From positions 372,001-436,000 of the forward strand of contig NC_013532.1 of assembly GCF_000024505.1 (NCBI RefSeq): a DNA stretch of 64,000 bases, in the 5' to 3' direction. The number at the start of each line of letters is the position of its first letter. Within the stretch, counting starts at the first letter, position 1. This document shows, in pieces, positions 45,589 through 54,415 of this stretch. A program made the position numbers and the translations under genes. The notes beneath the pieces are model-generated. The model saw nothing but the letters and a program-made list of their open reading frames with translations, did not search any database and was not told the origin of the DNA. The DNA is from Anaplasma centrale str. Israel (GTDB lineage: Bacteria > Pseudomonadota > Alphaproteobacteria > Rickettsiales > Anaplasmataceae).

Positions 45589-45993
45589 ATGAGGCACGGT
45601 GTAAGTTGTAGAAAGTTCTCCCGCCCTACTGCGCATAGGGTGTCCATGTTGGCTAATATGGCGGTGTCGCTGGTTCGCCACGAGCGTATTGTCACCACGG
45701 TTGCGAAAGCCAAGGACCTGAGGCCGTTTGTGGAGAGGTTGGTTACCATTGCGCGTAGGCTTGCGGAGAAGGATCCAGTCCGTGGCCGCAGGCTTCTGCT
45801 CTCCCGGCTGGGCGGGAATTTAGAGGCGGTTAACAAGATGTTAGGTGTTCTGGCCAAGCGCTACGCGCGACGTCCTGGCGGGTACACCAGGATTTTGAAA
45901 GACGGGTTCCGCTCGGGCGATTGCGCGCCAGTTGCCATTATGGAATTTGTAGACAGGAAAGAAGAGGAGCCTAAGAAGGCCGTTGAGGGCTAA
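45589..45993 (+). CDS. rplQ: 50S ribosomal protein L17
   Basis: 134 residues. [20 protein letters not shown] and the [20 protein letters not shown] segment match L17. The C-terminus carries a short acidic-basic extension ([13 protein letters not shown]). It closes the ribosomal array; pheT begins 3 bases after the stop codon. Confidence 0.96.
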   Translation: MRHGVSCRKFSRPTAHRVSMLANMAVSLVRHERIVTTVAKAKDLRPFVERLVTIARRLAEKDPVRGRRLLLSRLGGNLEAVNKMLGVLAKRYARRPGGYTRILKDGFRSGDCAPVAIMEFVDRKEEEPKKAVEG

Positions 45994-45996
45994 CCC

Positions 45997-48378
45997 GTGA
46001 GGTTCGCATATTCCTGGCTTCTAGATCATTTGGATACCGAGTGGTCGGCTGGTGCGGTTGCGGATGAGCTGTCTCGCTTGGGTATCGAGGCAGAGTTGTT
46101 TCGTGAAGATCGGAGTCCGGCCCCGTTTGTGGTTGCACGGGTCGACGCGGTTAAGCCACACCCTTCAGCCGATAAACTGAGGGTTTGCGAAGTCTTTGAT
46201 GGCGCGGGTCACGTGCAGGTAGTGTGTGGCGCTTCCAACGTTAGGGAGGGTATGCTGGCTGTGCTGGCGCGCTGTGGTGCTGTTGTTCCCAATGGTGGCC
46301 TTACGATTGCTGAGGTGGTGCTTAGGGGAGTGACGAGCCGTGGCATGCTCTGTTCTGCCGACGAGCTCGGCGTTCATCAGGGGTCAAAGCTGCAGGATTC
46401 CGGTATACTGGACCTCCCGAGTTCTGACTACGCAGTAGGGGATAGCTTCTTTCTGCCTGGGGCCGTGATCGAGGTTGGTGTGACACCGAACCGGGGGGAT
46501 TGTCTGGGCCTGCGCGGCATCGCAAGGGAGTTGGTAGCTGCCGGGGTTGGCACTTTGAAGCCGCTGTCTGCTGTCGACCTGAAGACTTTTGGGAGTTCCC
46601 CAATAGAGGCCGAAATGCGCTCTACGGGTGTGCTTATGGGTAGATATATCCGGTCTGTCAAAAATACTGAGAACTCACCCAGATGGATAAAAGATCGATT
46701 GGTATCTGCCGGCATCAGAACTATCTCGTGCATTATTGACATAGTGAATTATGTCATGTTGGTGCTAAACAGGCCCATGCATGTATACGACGCCGACAAG
46801 ATACAAGGAGGTAAGCTTATTGTTGGTGCATCGCCTTTGAACGCGGATTTTTGCGCGCTTGACGGGAAGAAATACACCTTGAGTAACGACAATTTGGTGG
46901 TGACCGATGGTGCTGGGGCCGTACATTGCATTGCTGGTGTTATGGGGTCAGCGTTGAGCGAGTGTACGCTAGAGTCCGGGAACGTGTTTCTCGAATCCGC
47001 ATGGTACGATCCGATTGACATTGCGAGATCGGCCAGGAGTCTTAAGCTATCCACGGATTCCAGCTTTAGGTTTGAGAGATTTACTGATCCCGGGTGCATT
47101 AGGCTCGGTCTGGATCTTGCGGCACACATGATTGTAAAGTACTGTGGCGGCGTTGCATCCGATGTTGTGATGTGCGGCGAGGCACCGTTGCCTGAGGGCA
47201 GGGTGATAAGTTTCCATCCAGATTCTGTAAGTATTGTGGGCAGTGTTGACATTGAACACGGGGAGATTCTCGGTATATTGACAGCCTTGGGTTTCGGGGT
47301 TGATGCCGATAAAGGGTGTCCGTGGGAGGTGACCGTTCCGTCTTGGAGGTTGGCTGATGTACGGTCCTCCCGCGATATTGTAGAGGAAGTGTTGCGAATG
47401 CACGGGTATGACAAGGTTCAAGAGCAGCCCGTTACTCCCGATGCTGCAAACCTACGATGGTGTGGTTCGCGCAATGATGGCGACAAATTGTGCCTGGTCA
47501 TGCTGTCCGCGGGGCTTACAGAGGTTGTAACGTGGTCCTTCATGAGCAGTGCTGTAGCGGAAAAATTCGGGTATATCATTGAGGATTTGCATATAGAGAA
47601 CCCAGTAAGCAACAAGTTCGACGTTATGCGTCCGACTCTTTTGCCCAACTTGCTACAGACGGTTGCGAGCAATCAAGCATGCGGGTGCGAGAGTGTAGCA
47701 ATTTTCGAACTTGGGGAAGTGTATTGTGGATTGCTTGACAGCAACGAGCGCTCGGTGTGTGGCGTGCGTTCTGGTGATTGTGCTCCACGCAATCCCCATG
47801 TCTCTACCAGGAAGTTTGATTTTTTTGATGTGAAGTGCGATGTTTTGCAGGTGCTCACCCAGCTGGGTGCCGATAGTAGGTCGGTTGAGTTCAGAGAATG
47901 CAGTAGAAATTACATGCATCCAGCGCGGTCTGCCGATATATACTTTCGCGATGTACTGTGCGGATATGTTGGTGAGCTGCACCCCGACCTTGCTGACTTT
48001 TTTGAATTGCGGTTTGCCGCTGTGTGCTTTGAGGTATTTGTGTCCCGCGTTCCAACCATTAGTGCATGCTCCGCAGAGGACGAGTTTTCGGTGCACAAGT
48101 ACCAGACAGTCAAGAGAGATTTTGCGTTCGTGTTGGACAAAGGAATACGGGCTAAAGCCTTGGTTGATGTAGTAAGCAGCGTTCCCAATGTGGAGGAGGT
48201 CTCGGTTTTCGATGTTTACTGCGGCAACAACGTTCCCGAAGACAAGGTATCTATTGCTGTTGCTGTGGTGATGATGTCAAAGATGGGTACTATGACCGAA
48301 CTGGAGATCAAGGACGTTTCGGAGCGCATTATATCCCTAGTGGCGCAAAAACTAGGTGGCGAGCTGAGGGCTGATTAA
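45997..48378 (+). CDS. pheT: Phenylalanyl-tRNA synthetase beta chain
   Basis: 793 residues with the full domain set: the N-terminal YSWLLDHLDTEWSAGAVADE helix, the OB-fold tRNA-binding domain (residues 40-150, with VKPHPSADKLRVCEV), the B3/B4 editing region, the B5 domain and the C-terminal FDX-type anticodon-binding domain (HKYQTVKRDFAFVLDK). GTG 45997. The catalytic alpha chain gene pheS is not adjacent. Attachment of pheT directly to the ribosomal array is unusual. Confidence 0.96.
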   Translation: MRFAYSWLLDHLDTEWSAGAVADELSRLGIEAELFREDRSPAPFVVARVDAVKPHPSADKLRVCEVFDGAGHVQVVCGASNVREGMLAVLARCGAVVPNGGLTIAEVVLRGVTSRGMLCSADELGVHQGSKLQDSGILDLPSSDYAVGDSFFLPGAVIEVGVTPNRGDCLGLRGIARELVAAGVGTLKPLSAVDLKTFGSSPIEAEMRSTGVLMGRYIRSVKNTENSPRWIKDRLVSAGIRTISCIIDIVNYVMLVLNRPMHVYDADKIQGGKLIVGASPLNADFCALDGKKYTLSNDNLVVTDGAGAVHCIAGVMGSALSECTLESGNVFLESAWYDPIDIARSARSLKLSTDSSFRFERFTDPGCIRLGLDLAAHMIVKYCGGVASDVVMCGEAPLPEGRVISFHPDSVSIVGSVDIEHGEILGILTALGFGVDADKGCPWEVTVPSWRLADVRSSRDIVEEVLRMHGYDKVQEQPVTPDAANLRWCGSRNDGDKLCLVMLSAGLTEVVTWSFMSSAVAEKFGYIIEDLHIENPVSNKFDVMRPTLLPNLLQTVASNQACGCESVAIFELGEVYCGLLDSNERSVCGVRSGDCAPRNPHVSTRKFDFFDVKCDVLQVLTQLGADSRSVEFRECSRNYMHPARSADIYFRDVLCGYVGELHPDLADFFELRFAAVCFEVFVSRVPTISACSAEDEFSVHKYQTVKRDFAFVLDKGIRAKALVDVVSSVPNVEEVSVFDVYCGNNVPEDKVSIAVAVVMMSKMGTMTELEIKDVSERIISLVAQKLGGELRAD

Positions 48379-48716
48379 CCAGCGTGCGGTAGATTACTTA
48401 ATTAAGGCCACTGTCGGCTTGATTGTGCTACGCGTAGTAGACCGTCATACAGATTGTGTTGTGAATTGCTACAATAGGCCGAAACGAAAGCGAGTGCGAC
48501 TCCACATGTAGTTGATTGTTTGGCAGCATTACAAGAGGGTGGATGATTAGGATGGGCACGGGATTGTCAATAATATGGGTGAGCCATGGCGCTCCTAATG
48601 GGGAGCAGGGCTGTAATGCAGTAATTTACGCGTGACTCAAAAATTGGTCCCGTGTTGTGGCGCTTGAATTCTTAAGATTTTAATCCAATAATAGCTTTTG
48701 GCTCACCATTAACGCG
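48379..48716. other. Spacer upstream of comEC
   Basis: 338 bases with no gene. A 10-bp palindrome CTACGCGTAG lies at 48428-48437. The last 60 bases before comEC are A+T-rich (GAATTCTTAAGATTTTAATCC) and probably contain its promoter, although no standard hexamer pair is clear. Confidence 0.4.
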
Positions 48717-50882
48717 ATGCAGCCCGCAGTAGGACCGTTTCACGCAAGGCGGCTCTGGCAATTGACTGTCAGTGCGCTTGCATTGCAAACCTGCAATTTT
48801 GTGGTATGGATTCCAGCATTGCAAGCGGCGGGCATCCTACTATATTTTTCCCTGAAGCACGAGCCAGGTTTCGTACTTGCAGCACTTGTAGCTTGTGCGG
48901 CATTGATACTTTTTTTGCTCACGCTGGTTGAGAGGAGGCTTCTGCCGATAATTTTAGCGTTTGGGGCATTAGGGTTTGTAAGTGCATATTGTAGAACTTC
49001 ATTGTTGTTCTCCAAAAGGCCGCCCACTGCCACGTTTCGCCGGACATACGTCAGTAATGCTACCGGAGTGCTGAAAGAAATTAATCATAAGCCCAGGTAC
49101 ATTCAACTCCTGGTGTGTAATGTAACCAGTGACAGGATTCAGGGCATATGTGCCAGACTTGCTGTAAGGACTGCAATCGATCCTACAATAAGGCCGGGGG
49201 ACATACTGACGTTTTCTGGAGTTATGCACCCACCGCTTATTTCCGCATCTAAGCATGGCTACGATTTTGCGCGAGTTGCGTACTTCAGGGGTATCGATGC
49301 AGTTGGTTTTACGACCTCCCAGGTTAAGTTGCATGAGCGCCGAAGTGGGGTGGGGCTCAAAGAGCGGGTTGAGAGAGTAAGAGACCGGATATACGCAAGG
49401 CTTGTTTCGGGTCTTCAGCGGGATTGTGCAGAGATAATGGCGGCGCTACTGGTTGGTAAAAGGCTGGGCATCAGAGACGAGATTCTAGCAGATATACGAA
49501 ACTCGGGGCTTTCACATCTATTTGCGATTTCTGGGCTTCACCTATCTTTTGTTGCTGGTATCTTCTTCATGCTTACCAGGAATATTTTCGTCCTGTCTGA
49601 GACCATAACCCTCAAATATAATATAAAGAAGTTTGCCGCGGTTGCAGCGGTTATCGCAAGTTTTCTCTACTTGCTTGTTTCCGGTATGCCAGTTTCGGCT
49701 TGTAGGGCGTTTATTATGGTGACCCTGACTTTTGTTGGGATAATGATTGATAAGCCCAACAACGGATTGCGCTCCATATCTCTTGCTGCGTTTATCATAC
49801 TGCTGTTCACTCCTGAGGCAATCTTACTACCCAGTTTTCAGATGTCGTTTGCTGCCGTTATAGCGCTGGCTGCAAGTTGTGACGTAAGTAAGGTGATTTC
49901 TGCGTGCAGTGTTGTGAGGTATATTACCGCTGCAGCTGCTGGCTCTCTGATTGCCAGTATCGCGACTGCTCCATACGTTGTATACCACTTCAATTACTTC
50001 TCCGTGGTTGGAGTGATATCGAATATTGTCGCAATCCCGCTCACAGCATTTGTAGTAATACCGCTAGGCCTTGTATACGTGGTGATGGACTACCTGTCTA
50101 TTGGCTCATTAGTGTCCCGCGTGTTGGAGATGTCTGTAGGCCTGATTTTGTGTGTTGCTCGTTATGGCGCGAAAGTTGAATGGTTAGCGCCAACTGTGCG
50201 CAGTATTCCTCCCAGTGCTGTGCTACTTATGACGCTTGGATTGCTGGCGTTCAGCTGGGGGCGAGGGACTCTCAGAATCGTGTCAGGTTTACTTTTTACC
50301 TTGTCTGGACTTCTACTTGCGATTACCTACAAAACTCCGGACATCCTCTTTGGAATTAACGGTGTGGCGGTGAAGGAGGGTGATGGGAAGCTGCATTTTG
50401 CAATGAGGAAGGGGAATAGCGCGAGAGGATTTGCATACTCCGCATGGGCTCGGGAAAATGGGCAGACCCGCATTGTCAACGAGGAGTATTTTGGTCGGGG
50501 TAAGAAGCTAATATGTGTGGCAGGCGGTTGTACATATGGAAGCAGGGTGCTGATTTCTTGCGATACCGAATTCATTGTGCAGCACTGTTCGGAAGCAGAT
50601 TTGGTAATACACACCCAGCTCGGTGTGCACTACCCGTCACTATGCAGCCATGTACCCCATATTAGTTATGATGACGTCAAAGAGCGCGGAGCACATTATG
50701 TATCGTTTAGTGGATCTTCGATCAAAGTAGAAAGTGCACGTACCGGTAGGCCCTGGCACATCAATGCAGCTGGTTTTGTGCAGGAGAAAAAATGTACCAA
50801 GTGTATTGCCGGTGGCAAGAATGTACGTCGGGCAACTTCTTTTTGCGATAGTACAGCGACCGAGCCACAATCTACTCGCTGA
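48717..50882 (+). CDS. comEC: ComEC/Rec2-family DNA-uptake channel protein
   Basis: 721 residues with three regions: N-terminal hydrophobic segments and a soluble OB-like domain (residues 1-190), the competence domain of multiple membrane helices beginning near residue 240 with the hallmark HLFAISGLHLSFVAG (about residue 272), and a C-terminal soluble part after residue 540. ComEC passes single-stranded DNA through the inner membrane in transformable bacteria. The C-terminal domain lacks an obvious HxHxDH metallo-beta-lactamase motif. ATG 48717. Role in an intracellular organism is unknown. Confidence 0.88.
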   Translation: MQPAVGPFHARRLWQLTVSALALQTCNFVVWIPALQAAGILLYFSLKHEPGFVLAALVACAALILFLLTLVERRLLPIILAFGALGFVSAYCRTSLLFSKRPPTATFRRTYVSNATGVLKEINHKPRYIQLLVCNVTSDRIQGICARLAVRTAIDPTIRPGDILTFSGVMHPPLISASKHGYDFARVAYFRGIDAVGFTTSQVKLHERRSGVGLKERVERVRDRIYARLVSGLQRDCAEIMAALLVGKRLGIRDEILADIRNSGLSHLFAISGLHLSFVAGIFFMLTRNIFVLSETITLKYNIKKFAAVAAVIASFLYLLVSGMPVSACRAFIMVTLTFVGIMIDKPNNGLRSISLAAFIILLFTPEAILLPSFQMSFAAVIALAASCDVSKVISACSVVRYITAAAAGSLIASIATAPYVVYHFNYFSVVGVISNIVAIPLTAFVVIPLGLVYVVMDYLSIGSLVSRVLEMSVGLILCVARYGAKVEWLAPTVRSIPPSAVLLMTLGLLAFSWGRGTLRIVSGLLFTLSGLLLAITYKTPDILFGINGVAVKEGDGKLHFAMRKGNSARGFAYSAWARENGQTRIVNEEYFGRGKKLICVAGGCTYGSRVLISCDTEFIVQHCSEADLVIHTQLGVHYPSLCSHVPHISYDDVKERGAHYVSFSGSSIKVESARTGRPWHINAAGFVQEKKCTKCIAGGKNVRRATSFCDSTATEPQSTR

Positions 50883-51026
50883 CAGATTGCGTAACTTGCG
50901 GTGCAACTCCCGGATAGTGCTGCGGCACTCCCCAACAAGCCGCCCACTACTGAGCCAGAGGCCTCAAATATTTTTCCACGGATGCTGGGCCATCAGCCCA
51001 AAGATGCATAAAACTCCGGGGTACGG

Positions 51027-52343
51027 CTACTTTAGATGCGCAATCTTGAACATATCTCGATACTGTGATGCTAGTACAAGCATTCCAATCGTGTTCACCA
51101 TTATGGCTAGCGAAATCGAAAGGTCTGCAATATCCCACACGAGTCTAACCGCACACACAGACCCTATGGGGGCTATGGCTATAAAAAGCGTAGTCCAGGC
51201 CTTCCCGTAAAAGTCTCTCCGCAAAACATACAGCAGCGCCTCCTTTGAGCACATAAGCCACGTCAGTATCGTGGTGAACGAGAAACAGAACATCAGTGCC
51301 AACAGCGCGTACTCTACATAGCCCGCTCCCAAAACGCTCGTGAAGGCAGCAAAGCACATGTTCGTGCTCTCCAGCTCAGTATCAGGCCACACTCCGGTCG
51401 TGAGCAACACCATGGTTGTGACGAAGGCTACGATTGCAACAATGAACGGTGAAATCAGGGATACTAGGCTCTGCTGCGCCACAAACCTCCTGTCGTCACC
51501 CTCGTTTGTCACCAGCGAATGTACCGTCCCCTCAAGCCCCAGACCTATGTCGGTCGCAAATATACCACGCAGCGCCCCAACCTGCACAACTGCCAGGATT
51601 TCTGCCACGAATGCCAAAGTCGCCCCGTTTTTCAGGCTATCTAGATTCAGGAAGCTGGTGAGAATTAGCGTTAGAGAAGGCAAAATATTGTCGTAGCACT
51701 TCCCCAGAACGATGAAACACAGCGCCACGTACAATATCACCATTGCTGGGACAATGCCAGAGACAGTTTTGGCTATGAAACCCATACCCAAGGCGCTGAC
51801 GAAGAAGAGAGCAAACGCCATCAGCACGCCGGCAGCCAGTGGAGGCAGATCCATCAGGTTCATGGGGATAGCCAGAGAATTTACCTGGACCAAATTTCCA
51901 ACAGTCACGGCGCATACTGCAGTCACGAATGCAACGACGGATGGGGCCCACCTCGCCCCCAGGGCGCGCTCAATGTACACTACAGGCCCCCCGAACGTCT
52001 TGCCATTTGCTGGTACCCTAGTGGAGATGCTTATATAACAGTTGGCATATTTTATAATTGAGGTGACTATTATTATCAGCACCATCCAAACTATGAAGCC
52101 GGGCCCTCCCGAACTCAACGCCACCGCGGTCCCAGAGATATTGCCAACGCCTAAGTTCCCACCAACAATTGTGCATAAAGCGGCTACGGAGGAGAATTTT
52201 CTCCCTCTGCCCGCGAACAGCGAGGAAATAGCAAGGGGGAGACCCCGTATTTGCAGCCAGCTAGATGCAATAGATAGGCGCACTCCGGCAAACAGCAACA
52301 GACCAACAGCAGGGATGCACAGGAGAGAGTTCAGCAAACTCAT
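51027..52343 (-). CDS. Sodium:alanine symporter family protein (AGCS)
   Basis: 438 residues with about ten membrane helices. The AGCS signature region is clear: VGGNLGVGNISGTAVALSSG near residue 60 followed by GPGFIVWM. Family members import alanine or glycine with sodium. Amino acid import suits an organism with limited amino acid synthesis. ATG 52343. It lies just downstream of rnpA (13-base gap), so it may be read from the rpmH promoter. Confidence 0.88.
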   Translation of the reverse strand: MSLLNSLLCIPAVGLLLFAGVRLSIASSWLQIRGLPLAISSLFAGRGRKFSSVAALCTIVGGNLGVGNISGTAVALSSGGPGFIVWMVLIIIVTSIIKYANCYISISTRVPANGKTFGGPVVYIERALGARWAPSVVAFVTAVCAVTVGNLVQVNSLAIPMNLMDLPPLAAGVLMAFALFFVSALGMGFIAKTVSGIVPAMVILYVALCFIVLGKCYDNILPSLTLILTSFLNLDSLKNGATLAFVAEILAVVQVGALRGIFATDIGLGLEGTVHSLVTNEGDDRRFVAQQSLVSLISPFIVAIVAFVTTMVLLTTGVWPDTELESTNMCFAAFTSVLGAGYVEYALLALMFCFSFTTILTWLMCSKEALLYVLRRDFYGKAWTTLFIAIAPIGSVCAVRLVWDIADLSISLAIMVNTIGMLVLASQYRDMFKIAHLK

Positions 52344-52356
52344 AATTCCCCCACAA

Positions 52357-52731
52357 CTAGTCGCTAGCCGGTGTATACAACTTCAGCCTCTTCAGGCACG
52401 ATACCAGGCTAGACCGCAAATCTGACACTTTAGCGTACGACAGCCTGCTGCTGCTCACAAAAACGTAACAGAATCCCCTGGCCGCACTTGCGGAGATTAC
52501 ATCTTGAGCGACAACCCTCAACCGCCTGCGTATCCTGTTGCGGACAACAGAGTTGCCAGACTTCTTACTTACAGTAAAACCAACCCGGACCAACCCGGCA
52601 CTCCCCGACGGGCCAGCAGGGTCCTCCACAGCTTGCAACAACAGACCGCCGCTACTAGCAGAGCGCCCACTGAACCTAGCATGTGAGAACTCCCTTCTCT
52701 TTTTTAGAGTGACAACCCCCCTCAGGCGCAC
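52357..52731 (-). CDS. rnpA: Ribonuclease P protein component
   Basis: 124 residues. [17 protein letters not shown] near the start and the RNA-binding signature [21 protein letters not shown] in the middle identify RnpA, which with the RNase P RNA trims tRNA 5' ends. GTG start at 52731, overlapping the end of rpmH by 10 bases, the usual rpmH-rnpA coupling. dnaA is not next to the pair here. Confidence 0.93.
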   Translation of the reverse strand: MRLRGVVTLKKRREFSHARFSGRSASSGGLLLQAVEDPAGPSGSAGLVRVGFTVSKKSGNSVVRNRIRRRLRVVAQDVISASAARGFCYVFVSSSRLSYAKVSDLRSSLVSCLKRLKLYTPASD

Positions 52732-52856
52732 AGAAGACCCCTCCCCTTGGCACGTCTCCTATTGAGGATCTTCCTTCCCCACCTCGTGGACATCCGCGCG
52801 CGGAAACCGTGCCTGCGCTTTCTCACAATCCTACTTGGCTGAAATGTCCTTTTCAT
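52722..52856 (-). CDS. rpmH: 50S ribosomal protein L34
   Basis: A 44-residue gene read from the complement: [20 protein letters not shown], then [20 protein letters not shown] and LLCA. This is the standard L34 sequence with basic residues throughout. ATG 52856. Its TGA lies inside the start region of rnpA. Confidence 0.96.
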   Translation of the reverse strand: MKRTFQPSRIVRKRRHGFRARMSTRWGRKILNRRRAKGRGLLCA

Positions 52857-52886
52857 TATACCGCACCAGGGCCAACAACGCTACAG

Positions 52887-52913
52887 GCTATAATTAATCT
52901 TTGCTGTTGTCAA
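52887..52913 (-). promoter_or_regulatory. Promoter candidate for rpmH-rnpA
   Basis: On the minus strand a perfect -35 TTGACA (52913-52908) is followed after 15 bases by TATAGC (52892-52887). The expected transcription start would be about 25 bases before the rpmH ATG. The spacing is short, so the call is moderate. Confidence 0.45.
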
Positions 52914-52946
52914 GTGGTTACAACCTTTGACATTGCATTGTGAGAC

Positions 52947-52975
52947 TTGACACCACAGAGATGTTGGTGTATGCA
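52947..52975 (+). promoter_or_regulatory. Promoter candidate for the first AAAP-like gene
   Basis: TTGACA at 52947-52952 is followed after exactly 17 bases by TATGCA at 52970-52975, predicting a start near 52982, 25 bases before the GTG at 53007. It is divergent from the rpmH promoter, and a second TTGACA lies at 52927-52932. Confidence 0.5.
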
Positions 52976-53006
52976 TGAACCTTGTCTAACTTGACTGGTT
53001 TGTATT

Positions 53007-54266
53007 GTGAGTGATTGTGTTGTGCCTTCGTCAGGGTCGTGCGAAGACCCCAGGGGGGAGCTCAGGAATGAGCTTAGAGCCATAGACGCTAAGTGGAAGC
53101 CTAGGATTGAGAGTGAAGCTAAGGTACGTGAGGCTCGTGAAGTTCTTGTTGCTTGCTTGGAGAGGTTTCTGCGAGCAGCAAGTGAGTGCAGTGCTTTAGG
53201 TATTCTAGAAGGAACATGTTTGTCCAGCACTGACAACGCAGAGTTGATTGAAAAACTCAGGCGTGCGCTTAGAACCATAGATGCTCGTATAGCGCTCAGG
53301 AAGGAACTTGACGCCATAGACGCTGAGTGGAGGCTTGAGATTGAGCGTGAAGCTAGGGCGCGTAGGGCTAAGCAAGCACGTGAAGAGCTCAGGAAGGAAC
53401 TTGACGCCATAGACGCTGAGTGGAAGCCTAGGATTGAGCTCTGGAATACGCTTAGAGCCATAGACGCTGAGTGTAAGTCTGAGATTGAGTGTGAAGCTAG
53501 GGCGCGTAGGGCTAAGCAAGCACGTGAAGAGCTCAGGAATAGGCTTAGAGCCATAGATGGTCGTTTTGAGCTCAGGAATGAGCTTAGAGCCATAGACGCT
53601 GAGTGGAAGCCTAGGATTGAGCTCAGGAATGAGCTTAGAGCCATAGATGGTCGTTTTGAGCTCTGGAATAAGCTTAGAGCCATAGACGCTGAGTGGAAGC
53701 CTAGGATTGAGCTCTGGAATAAGCTTAGAGCCATAGATGGTCGTTTTGAGCTCAGGAATAGGCTTAGAGCCATAGACGCTGAGTGGAAGCCTAGGATTGA
53801 GAGTGAAGCTAAGGTACGTGAGGCTCGTGAAGAGCTCAGGAATGAGCTTAGAGCCATAGACGCTGAGTGGAAGCCTAGGATTGAGCTCAGGAATGAGCTT
53901 AGAGCCATAGATGGTCGTTTTGAGCTCTGGAATAAGCTTAGAGCCATAGACGCTGAGTGGAAGCCTAGGATTGAGCTCAGGAATGAGCTTAGAGCCATAG
54001 ACGATGAGTGGAAGCCTAGGATTAAGGCTCAGCAAGAACTGATCGGTGCCGCGAAGGCGCTGCTAGGAGCAACAAGTACGTGCGAGGGGTTGGGTATTCT
54101 AAACGCAGGTGGGATCAGCACCAACACTGCGGAGTTGATTGAGGTGGTAGCAGACGTGTGCACGGTGTTGTCAACAGCAGAACCTGCTATGCCCAGCACC
54201 GAATTGGTGGCAAGTGTCGTCACTACTGCAAACCTTGCTGTTCCTGGCGCTGCATTGCATAGCTAA
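53007..54266 (+). CDS. AAAP-like repeat protein 1 (appendage-associated protein family)
   Basis: 419 residues, highly charged and predicted helical. Residues 18-34 are one repeat, residues 46-85 hold a Cys-containing domain (FLRAASECSALGILEG), and residues 175-339 are an array of 17-residue units ELRNELRAIDAEWKPRI and 13-residue units ELRNELRAIDGRF, with ELWNKL and ELRNRL variants. The C-terminal 80 residues (LLGATSTCEGLGILNAG onward) are non-repetitive. The motif matches my memory of A. marginale AAAP, reported on the inclusion-associated appendage that contacts host actin; not checked by search. GTG start; no signal peptide or membrane segment is visible. Confidence 0.75.
   Translation: MSDCVVPSSGSCEDPRGELRNELRAIDAKWKPRIESEAKVREAREVLVACLERFLRAASECSALGILEGTCLSSTDNAELIEKLRRALRTIDARIALRKELDAIDAEWRLEIEREARARRAKQAREELRKELDAIDAEWKPRIELWNTLRAIDAECKSEIECEARARRAKQAREELRNRLRAIDGRFELRNELRAIDAEWKPRIELRNELRAIDGRFELWNKLRAIDAEWKPRIELWNKLRAIDGRFELRNRLRAIDAEWKPRIESEAKVREAREELRNELRAIDAEWKPRIELRNELRAIDGRFELWNKLRAIDAEWKPRIELRNELRAIDDEWKPRIKAQQELIGAAKALLGATSTCEGLGILNAGGISTNTAELIEVVADVCTVLSTAEPAMPSTELVASVVTTANLAVPGAALHS
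53529..54023 (+). repeat. Coding array of 51-bp and 39-bp repeats
   Basis: 495 bp made of six 51-bp units, four 39-bp units and one 33-bp linker (ESEAKVREARE). Both unit types open with GAGCTC(A/T)GGAAT and share about 30 bases; they differ in the end (GACGCTGAGTGG...ATT against GATGGTCGTTTT). Units are almost identical at synonymous positions. Isolated earlier copies lie at 53058-53108 and 53385-53480. Repeat and protein frames agree, so units can be gained or lost without a frameshift. Confidence 0.95.
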
Positions 54267-54415
54267 AAGAACGAGGGACCCCATCCCTTTACCAAATCTT
54301 GCTTAGATTAATAGCAATTGATGCTACACGCTGCTCTGTACAGGTTTCTGTAGTGTTTGGTGAAGGTCCTAGCCGGTAGGTTTGCCTTGAGCGAACAGCG
54401 GTTTTGTGGTAGACC

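Noticed and set aside
52357-53006. Replication origin next to rpmH-rnpA
   Set aside because: dnaA, gyrB or dnaN are not adjacent and no cluster of DnaA boxes was noticed; in this group the pair is often away from the origin.
52910-54035. Two long open frames on the minus strand across the repeat array (362 and 276 residues)
   Set aside because: They are repetitive mirror translations of the 51/39-bp units. The repeat lacks stop codons in those frames, so one open unit makes the whole array open. They have no start site context and no independent domain.
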